Origin: Haloarcula argentinensis DSM 12282
Lineage (GTDB): Archaea > Halobacteriota > Halobacteria > Halobacteriales > Haloarculaceae
Direction: 5' to 3'
Length of the DNA: 38,920 bases
Assembly (NCBI GenBank): GCA_000336895.1
Contig: AOLX01000029.1
Coordinates: 1 to 38,920, forward strand
This document shows positions 33,750 to 38,920 of the stretch, in pieces. A program made the position numbers and the translations under genes. The notes under the pieces were generated by a model, which saw only the letters and a program-made list of their open reading frames with translations, made no database searches and was not told where the DNA came from. Within the stretch, counting starts at the first letter, position 1; the number at the start of each line of letters is the position of its first letter.

Positions 33750-34151
33750 CTATCGTCCGTATCCCCACTCTTCGAGGATTTCGGTGAGATCATCGACCTG
33801 CTCTAGACCGACAATGATAGCAGCTTCCCGGAGGTCAGCCTTCTTGACCGTCTCACCGAGTTCTGACTCAACGTCTGACCGAGTCTGGCGCTGGGAATCC
33901 AACGTAGACTGCTGGAGGTGGAGCTGTACCGTCTTCTCTCGGCCGTCTGTGATACTGGAGCGGTCGAAAATCCACGGTAGTTCGGAACCCGAAGGAGTCG
34001 ATAGCTCGGCTGACCTCCTCTCCGGTTTGTTCGTCTCCACCGAGGTGGCTGGCGTCTCAGTGACATCGGATCTCTCAGTCACCATGTCCTCATCTGACTC
34101 GTCGCTCCCGAGCGGATCGTCGTCGCTCGCCCCACTCTTGAAGCCCGTCAT
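33750..34151 (-). CDS. Small ParA-partner protein, putative centromere-binding
   Basis: A 133-residue protein. The first 60 residues are acidic and probably unstructured; residues about 70-130 hold a strand and helices (KTVQLHLQQSTLDSQRQTRSDVE, KADLREAAIIVGLEQVDDLTEIL), reminiscent of ribbon-helix-helix or small ParB-like adaptors. It overlaps parA by four bases (ATGA), the normal arrangement of a partition operon where the second gene binds the centromere and activates ParA. The iterons at 35065-35185 would be its site (inference). Not a canonical ParB. Confidence 0.75.
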   Translation of the reverse strand: MTGFKSGASDDDPLGSDESDEDMVTERSDVTETPATSVETNKPERRSAELSTPSGSELPWIFDRSSITDGREKTVQLHLQQSTLDSQRQTRSDVESELGETVKKADLREAAIIVGLEQVDDLTEILEEWGYGR

Positions 34152-35044
34152 GCTGGCTCCTCCAGCGCGCCTGGTTCAGGCGGATTTGGTGCTTCCAGCC
34201 CGACCTCCCCCTCCAAGAAACGGGCAATACGGTCTATCTGAGCCAGCGTCTCGACCTCGTAATCACGACGCCGGCTCCGGTGTTCCCGGACATACCGGAA
34301 GGCCGAACACTGCTGTTTCCAGCACCCTTCCATGAGTGACGTTCGATCACCGATTACTTCGGGGGTCGAGAACTCGACGTCTCCCAGCATCTCACGCTGG
34401 TCCGTGGTATTCTTGACTCCGTTCGGGATGGCCGCCAGAACACCGACATCTATGTTGAGTTGCTCTGCGAAGTTCGTCGCCAAGTCAGCTAGTCCTTCGA
34501 CGGACGCCTGGCCTTTCCATGACGGTTCGACTGGGATGACGAGATTGCGAGTGACGTATATCGAATTGTAGAGATGGTCCGACTCTGTCGCAGGAGGGTC
34601 ACAGAGCAAGACGTCATACTCATCGCCGACGCCCCCATCTCTGAGTACTCGCTGGAGTTGCGCATAGATGTTGTACGCATCGCCGAGGTCCTCAGCTTTG
34701 GACTGCTCACGGGCTAAGTGGTCTGATAGATCGGACAGCATGTTATGTTCTGGAACGATATCGACGCCCTCCGCCGTTCGAATGAGGTCCTTGAACGGGC
34801 CTCGTGGGCTATTTACCATATGTCGGACGAGGTTGTCAGCGCCACTATTGGCTCGGTCTGTGTCGACTCCCATCAGGCGAGACAGGTCACCGTCCTGTGG
34901 GTCCAGTGGCACTATGAGTGGTTTGAGTCCTGCCCGAGCGTGTGCGACTGCAAGGTTCGCTGTCAGCGACGTTTTTCCGACACCCCCGGCCTCCGAGTAG
35001 ACAGTGTAACTCAGCATACTCCTGTCTGTCTCTCTCTTGCTCAT
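34148..35044 (-). CDS. parA: ParA-family partition ATPase
   Basis: A 298-residue ATPase of the ParA/Soj type. The P-loop is EAGGVGKTSL (18-27), switch regions follow at DPQDGDLSRLMG (about 47) and LLCDPPATESDHL (about 145). The signature Lys of the deviant Walker A (KGGxGKT) is Ala19 here, which is unusual for ParA although related haloarchaeal proteins may share it. ATP-dependent dimerisation on DNA would move plasmid or replicon copies. The first ATG (35044) is used; an internal ATG at 35017 is possible. Iterons cover its promoter, and the partner gene overlaps the end. Confidence 0.9.
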   Translation of the reverse strand: MSKRETDRSMLSYTVYSEAGGVGKTSLTANLAVAHARAGLKPLIVPLDPQDGDLSRLMGVDTDRANSGADNLVRHMVNSPRGPFKDLIRTAEGVDIVPEHNMLSDLSDHLAREQSKAEDLGDAYNIYAQLQRVLRDGGVGDEYDVLLCDPPATESDHLYNSIYVTRNLVIPVEPSWKGQASVEGLADLATNFAEQLNIDVGVLAAIPNGVKNTTDQREMLGDVEFSTPEVIGDRTSLMEGCWKQQCSAFRYVREHRSRRRDYEVETLAQIDRIARFLEGEVGLEAPNPPEPGALEEPA

Positions 35045-35064
35045 GAATCTTTGTCAGACAACTC

Positions 35065-35185
35065 ATCTAAGTCACTAATCTAAGACACTCTTCTAAGAGT
35101 CTTGCCTAAGATTCTAATCAAAGACGATAATCTAAGATTCCTGTCTAAGGTAGGAAGACAAAATCTTAGATGAATGTCTTAGTTC
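35065..35185. repeat. 13-bp-period iterons upstream of parA
   Basis: The core CTAAG occurs at 35067, 35080, 35093, 35106, 35132 and 35145, with a degenerate CAAAG at 35119: seven units exactly 13 bases apart, consensus near ATCTAAGAY. Two inverted copies (CTTAG at 35165 and 35178) follow, again 13 bases apart. The array covers the region where the parA promoter must lie (start 35044). It is a typical centromere/operator of a plasmid partition system. Confidence 0.8.
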
Positions 35186-35647
35186 CAACACCGTCGGTAA
35201 GCGCGTTGAATCGGGACAGACAGACGCAAAGCTGACATAAGTTACAGACCGGTTCTTGAGACCGATTGACCTCCGGAAGGTTGACACTCGAAGAAGAACC
35301 AAAACGGCCGACTCCCAGCGACGACGGTATCCGTGGAACGAAACCGGCAACAGATGCTTCGCTCCGCTCGGACTCGCCACTCTGTTCGGTATCGACTCAG
35401 CGAACGCAGCCAGCAGTATCGGGTTGTCCTTGTCGATACCCACTTCGAACACGTTTCGCGTGGTGCTTTATCGATTTGGAGATCAGAGGCGACACTATTC
35501 GCAGAGAGGTCGTTACTACTGAACTGTAGACTGCGCCGGGAAACGGCCGAAATACTCGATACCCAGAGCTGACGAAACCCATATACGGCGTCCGACTGCT
35601 GCGTGTCAACAGTAGATTTAGATAATGTCAGGAAAAACCAGCGTTTG
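35186..35647. other. Gene debris between the iterons and the CBS-protein gene
   Basis: The reverse strand has open segments (a 106-codon frame at 35132-35452 that runs into the iterons, and a HTH-like stretch near 35480-35530 reading DLSANSVASDLQIDKA). Neither has a plausible start with promoter and they are in different frames, so they look like the remains of a transposase or regulator. TTTAGATAA at 35616-35624 is a TATA-like box for the gene at 35648. Confidence 0.35.
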
Positions 35648-36727
35648 ATGCCTATTTCGCTGGTAACGTGGGCCCGTCTGCTCGGTGGTGTTGCCCTCCT
35701 TCTGGGAAACAGCTTCTTCGTTACGACCGAGTTCGCGATGACCCGCGTCAGGCAGTTCGAGGAAGCAGAGTTTCTCGGTAATGGCCGTGGACTCGAACGC
35801 GCCTGGAACATGACCGAGCGATTGGAGATATTCCTCACAGGCTGTCAGGTGGGGATCACTATCTGTAGTGTCGGTCTGGGGGTTGTCGCCGAACCGGCGA
35901 TCACAGCAGTGTTACGGCCCCTATTGGGTGCAGTTGGCGTTGCTGGCAGCGGACACACGACACTGTCTGTGCTTCTCGCGCTGGTGGTGGTCAATCTCAC
36001 TCACGTTATCGTCGGCGAGCAGGCACCGACGTATCTGGGAATCGAGCGTGCCAAGTTCGTCGCTGGATACGGATCCGGACCGCTGTACGTTTGGACAAAG
36101 CTCATGTATCCAGCGATCATCGCAGCGGACTGGGTGGCCAAGACGTTGCTGGGCCTCTTCGGCGTCGAAATCGCCCGTTCGTGGACTGAATCGGAAACCG
36201 AGGGCGATCTCGCAACGACTCGGGCTGAACTGCGTAGTGAAATGGGTGACTCGCTCAGTCGAGTCGGCATCTCCGAGGAGCGACGGAACGAAGTTATCAA
36301 CGCCCTCGACATCGGCGCGAAGCCGGTCAGCGAGATCATGGTTGCTCGCAGCGACATCGTGGCGCTCTCGACGACTGACGACTTCGAGACGAACATGGAC
36401 CGGATCGACGGGATGCCATACGTCCGCTTTCCGTTGATCGAAGGCTCACTCGACTCGTTTGTGGGTGTTGTCTACGCGCCGACGGTGCTGCACAACTACG
36501 AAGCGCTGAATTCGGGGGCAACCACGCTCGAAGAACTGGCAACCCCGCCGCTAACCGTCGCTGCTGAGACGACGATCAGTGACTTCATCGACCAGTGTCA
36601 GGCCGCAAATCAGGAGCTCGCCCTCGTGGTGGAGGATGACGCTGTCGTCGGTCTCCTCACCGCGACCGACGCCTTCGAGGCAATCACCGGTGAACTCGAA
36701 GACCCAATGGATCGCGCGGCCGAGTGA
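35648..36727 (+). CDS. CNNM/CorC-like membrane protein with CBS domains
   Basis: A 359-residue protein. The N-terminal DUF21/CNNM-type domain (about 1-175) has hydrophobic helices (ARLLGGVALLLGNSFFVTTEF, TICSVGLGVV, LSVLLALVVVNLTHVIVGE), and the second half carries a CBS pair (KPVSEIMVARSDIVALSTTDD at about 220, LATPPLTVAAETTISDFIDQC and AVVGLLTATDAFEAITGE at 295-350). This family transports or regulates Mg2+/Co2+ or Na+; the CorC_HlyC C-terminal domain appears to be missing. The ATG at 35648, about 28 bases after a TTTAGATAA box, is preferred to the GTG at 35603. Confidence 0.85.
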   Translation: MPISLVTWARLLGGVALLLGNSFFVTTEFAMTRVRQFEEAEFLGNGRGLERAWNMTERLEIFLTGCQVGITICSVGLGVVAEPAITAVLRPLLGAVGVAGSGHTTLSVLLALVVVNLTHVIVGEQAPTYLGIERAKFVAGYGSGPLYVWTKLMYPAIIAADWVAKTLLGLFGVEIARSWTESETEGDLATTRAELRSEMGDSLSRVGISEERRNEVINALDIGAKPVSEIMVARSDIVALSTTDDFETNMDRIDGMPYVRFPLIEGSLDSFVGVVYAPTVLHNYEALNSGATTLEELATPPLTVAAETTISDFIDQCQAANQELALVVEDDAVVGLLTATDAFEAITGELEDPMDRAAE

Positions 36728-36812
36728 CTATCAGCCCAGGGCCAGCGTCATTAGCGTGCGGCGAGGATTCGATGCTCTTCATTGCTCCGGCTGGTAAGTT
36801 ATATTGTTGCTG

Positions 36813-37670
36813 TCAGAACCACTCGCGGGCCTTCAGGCGAGTCGTCAACTGGACGCTCTTACGGAGTCCGCGGCGGACGACGCCGCCCGAATTCGGTACG
36901 CCCTCTCCATCTTCGTACTCCAACCCTCGGACGATCGTAACCGGAATCTGTTCGTCCGCCTGTCCGAAGAGCAATGCTGATCCGGCGGTGAGTTCGTCCG
37001 CAACGAGGTCAACACCGCCGACCTTCGGCTCTCCGTACAGATCTGTCTGTCCGAAGTTGTTATCGGTCGCTTCGATCCCTGAACACCCGATCGCCAGATC
37101 CATCGAACCCGGTCCGGCGATTTCCGAGTCGGCTAGGACGACAGCCACATCTGCGCCTGTGCGGGCCGCAATTCTCTCGCGCAGGCGACGCGCACTCTCG
37201 TCGGGATCTTCAGGCAACAACGTCATAATCCCGTCTGGACTGTTTGACCAATCGACGCCTGCGTTCGTACAGAGTCGACCGTTCCGCTCGGTCAGGAGCA
37301 TCGCCGGTACCTCGTCAAGCGCTTCCTGCCCTGCGTCGGGGTCAACAGCGTGGTCTAGTAGCAGGTCTTCACCGACCTCTGCGATGGGGATCGCACCGAT
37401 AACTTCGCTTTCATCGTAAATTACGGCCACTTCCCGCGGGTCGATTCCGGTGATATCGGCCACCCGACGGTCGCGGTCAGTCACCTCAATCTCGTCGGCT
37501 TCGACGAGTCGATTCTCGGCGAACGAGACGACCTTCGCGGTGACGACGACGATGTCTCCATCTGTCAGGGGATATTCTTCAGCCGTCGTGTCGACGATTC
37601 GGTTGACGAGGTCGTCGTTTGGCTCAACTCTGCCGATATCAAGTCCGTGGAACGTTAGTTCTGTCATCAT
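36813..37670 (-). CDS. cofE: CofE-like F420-0:gamma-glutamyl ligase
   Basis: A 285-residue enzyme of the CofE family, which uses GTP to add L-glutamate to coenzyme F420. Visible family features are the N-terminal GDIVVVTAKVVSFAENRL, the metal/nucleotide region TNAGVDWSNSPDG (about 145-157), DVAVVLADSE (about 182), and AIGCSGIEATDNNFGQ with TDLYGEPKVGGVDLVADEL. It is somewhat longer than the usual 250 residues. Two ATGs (37670 and 37667) are adjacent. Stand-alone; a paralogue of the main CofE with altered substrate is possible. Confidence 0.88.
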   Translation of the reverse strand: MMTELTFHGLDIGRVEPNDDLVNRIVDTTAEEYPLTDGDIVVVTAKVVSFAENRLVEADEIEVTDRDRRVADITGIDPREVAVIYDESEVIGAIPIAEVGEDLLLDHAVDPDAGQEALDEVPAMLLTERNGRLCTNAGVDWSNSPDGIMTLLPEDPDESARRLRERIAARTGADVAVVLADSEIAGPGSMDLAIGCSGIEATDNNFGQTDLYGEPKVGGVDLVADELTAGSALLFGQADEQIPVTIVRGLEYEDGEGVPNSGGVVRRGLRKSVQLTTRLKAREWF

Positions 37671-37856
37671 CTAGATATTGGAAACAGCGCACTTCAACGC
37701 TGAGACGATTGTACATCGCTGGGAATAGACGAGACTTTCTTCGAAACGTGTCCCGCTTAGCTTACCGACTGTATCGGGCGGTTCGGCGGGGGCGTGATCA
37801 CGTCGCACCCACAGGGCAGGCGGCTTTATTGGTGCAGGCTGTGTATCAGCACCTGT

Positions 37857-38144
37857 ATGCCCGAGGAAGTCCTGTTCAAGTCAGAAAGTGACCAGAGCCG
37901 AGAAGAGATCGCATCGTACCTCCGGAAAGTCGCAGATAATCTCGACAGCGGAAGCGATATCAACCTGAAAGCAGGCTCCGAGTCTGTAACGCTGAATCCC
38001 CCTGCCCGACCGACCTTCGAGGTCAAAGCCGAACGCGAAGGGCCGGCAGACAATATGACTGAATTAAGTGTCGAATTCGAACTCGAATGGGACGAAAATG
38101 ATGGCGAGGGGGGCGGCGAAAGTGGGCAGTTAGAAATCGAGTAA
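37857..38144 (+). CDS. Amphi-Trp domain protein
   Basis: A 95-residue acidic protein of the amphi-Trp family, common in haloarchaea and of unknown function. The family pattern is visible: helix REEIASYLRKVADNLDSG, strands DINLKAGSESVTLNPPA and FEVKAEREG, then LSVEFELEWDEN, followed by a Gly/Glu-rich tail. A longer frame opens at 37794, but the ATG at 37857 is right for the family, and a TTTATT TATA-like box near 37824 is well placed for a leaderless transcript. Confidence 0.88.
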   Translation: MPEEVLFKSESDQSREEIASYLRKVADNLDSGSDINLKAGSESVTLNPPARPTFEVKAEREGPADNMTELSVEFELEWDENDGEGGGESGQLEIE

Positions 38145-38253
38145 TCACTCCGACGCACGCTGAGGAGTGATTCAGCGGAACGTATCTAACAAATGAAGTG
38201 GCTGTGCTGTCTGGCCCTCTACGTCTTGTCCTGTTTCCGTCTGGGAACTGCGT

Positions 38254-38920
38254 TTACGATACAATTTCCTGAATGTAGAGGTGGGCGTACGCGCTCGCCC
38301 ACACGATAGAAAGTAAGTCACCGACACTTGTAGAAAGTACACGCAAAACAGGAGCCACCGAAGCGACGCTCGTCCCCATTTCGGGCAGATAGAGATTGCT
38401 TACACTCCCGATAGCGATTATTGCGATGAGCACGAATTTCCGTCGGTAGTTCGTCGTAATCTGCCAGCTAATCCGAAGTGATTTGAGAGGGCCATATTGG
38501 CCGATAACACAAGCCTCCGGTGCGAACCAAAACTTGAACAACAAGCCGAGAAACGGCACAGCAAAAACGAGCACACTCACCGCCGCAACGACGGGAAAGC
38601 CAACTATATCTGCGGGATTCCCTGGAATAGCGCCAGCAAGAAGGAGTAGTGGAAGAGACAGAAAGAATGGAACTGTCATCACGGAAAAAACGATAAGCAA
38701 TGTTACGCCAATCAACGCCGGCGTCCGAGTAATGCTCCGATGGACTCCTTCGCGTATCGTTACAGAGCTATCAGTCAGTTCCCCGGCGACAATCGTTCCC
38801 ACATAGGCTCGAATCAAGATGATAAACACAAACGCCGTCAGACCATCGAGTAGGTCGATTACGAGCATCGGAAACGTGTTGATGATGTCAGTCTCGAGAA
38901 GTCGGTTGGCTAAGATAGTC
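38254..38920 (-). CDS. Multi-helix membrane protein, partial (5' end beyond the window)
   Basis: A leftward membrane protein. The frame is open from 38254 to the window edge, with residues before the first internal ATG (38868) also looking coding (TILANRLLETDIINTFP), so the true start is probably outside the window. At least six hydrophobic segments are seen (ALIGVTLLIVFSVMTVPFFL, LVFAVPFLGLLFKFWFAPEA and others), with a conserved-looking cytoplasmic loop (YGPLKSLRISWQITTNYRR). It resembles haloarchaeal membrane proteins of unknown function; not assigned. Confidence 0.7.
   Translation of the reverse strand, partial: TILANRLLETDIINTFPMLVIDLLDGLTAFVFIILIRAYVGTIVAGELTDSSVTIREGVHRSITRTPALIGVTLLIVFSVMTVPFFLSLPLLLLAGAIPGNPADIVGFPVVAAVSVLVFAVPFLGLLFKFWFAPEACVIGQYGPLKSLRISWQITTNYRRKFVLIAIIAIGSVSNLYLPEMGTSVASVAPVLRVLSTSVGDLLSIVWASAYAHLYIQEIVS

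Noticed and set aside
35065..35185. The regular array as a CRISPR
   Set aside because: The period is only 13 bases with a 5-7-base core and no spacers; the parA context explains it as iterons.
35132..35452. 106-codon reverse frame upstream of parA
   Set aside because: Its 3' end is made of the iterons and no promoter or family is evident; treated as debris.
37873..37890. tRNA-like GTTCAAGTC motif
   Set aside because: It lies inside the amphi-Trp gene and no cloverleaf can be formed around it.

Overview
The window is chromosomal or megaplasmid DNA of a halophilic archaeon (class Halobacteria). The predicted proteins are strongly acidic, most genes have a TATA-like box about 25-30 bases before the start codon and little or no leader (leaderless transcripts), and the gene families are typical haloarchaeal ones (ArsADRC, amphi-Trp protein, TrkAH with universal stress proteins, CofE). 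No rRNA, tRNA or CRISPR array was seen.

Layout. (1) 1-6300 is a mobile-element zone: the 3' remnant of a tyrosine integrase gene, a secreted dockerin/TSP3 calcium-binding protein whose C-terminus is cut by that remnant, an unknown 272-aa protein, an intact integrase, a copy of a roughly 100-base repeat, an IS4-type transposase, and a 199-bp MITE with a 10-bp target duplication. (2) 6312-10847 is an arsenic locus: arsC and arsR leftward, then arsD-arsA-YlbF-like-small CC protein rightward, closed by a second arsR. No efflux pump gene (arsB/acr3) is present. (3) 11278-11996 is a PemK/MazF-type toxin with a winged-helix partner. (4) 12400-30384 is a large potassium-uptake and stress cluster: three TrkH channels, four TrkA/RCK proteins, an Lrp-type regulator fused to an RCK_C domain, five UspA-type proteins, an amino-acid permease fused to UspA domains, and a decayed copy of that permease. 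Several genes are paralogous pairs, so the cluster grew by duplication and partial deletion. (5) 30385-36727 is a patchwork: small membrane proteins, a second full copy of the repeat, a GT2 glycosyltransferase, an amidohydrolase pseudogene, a ParA plus small partner with 13-bp iterons (plasmid-type partition), and a CNNM/CorC-like membrane CBS protein. (6) 36813-38920 holds a CofE-like ligase, an amphi-Trp protein and a membrane protein that runs off the window.

How the genes work together. ArsC reduces arsenate; ArsD is expected to hand arsenite to ArsA, which would drive a pump encoded elsewhere; two ArsR repressors and two uncharacterised proteins ending in Cys-Cys complete the locus. In the Trk cluster, TrkH forms the K+ pore and the NAD-binding TrkA proteins gate it; the UspA proteins and the Lrp-RCK fusion probably link uptake to nucleotide or energy state. 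The ParA locus with its iterons, the integrase, the MITE and the repeats show repeated capture of plasmid or virus DNA.
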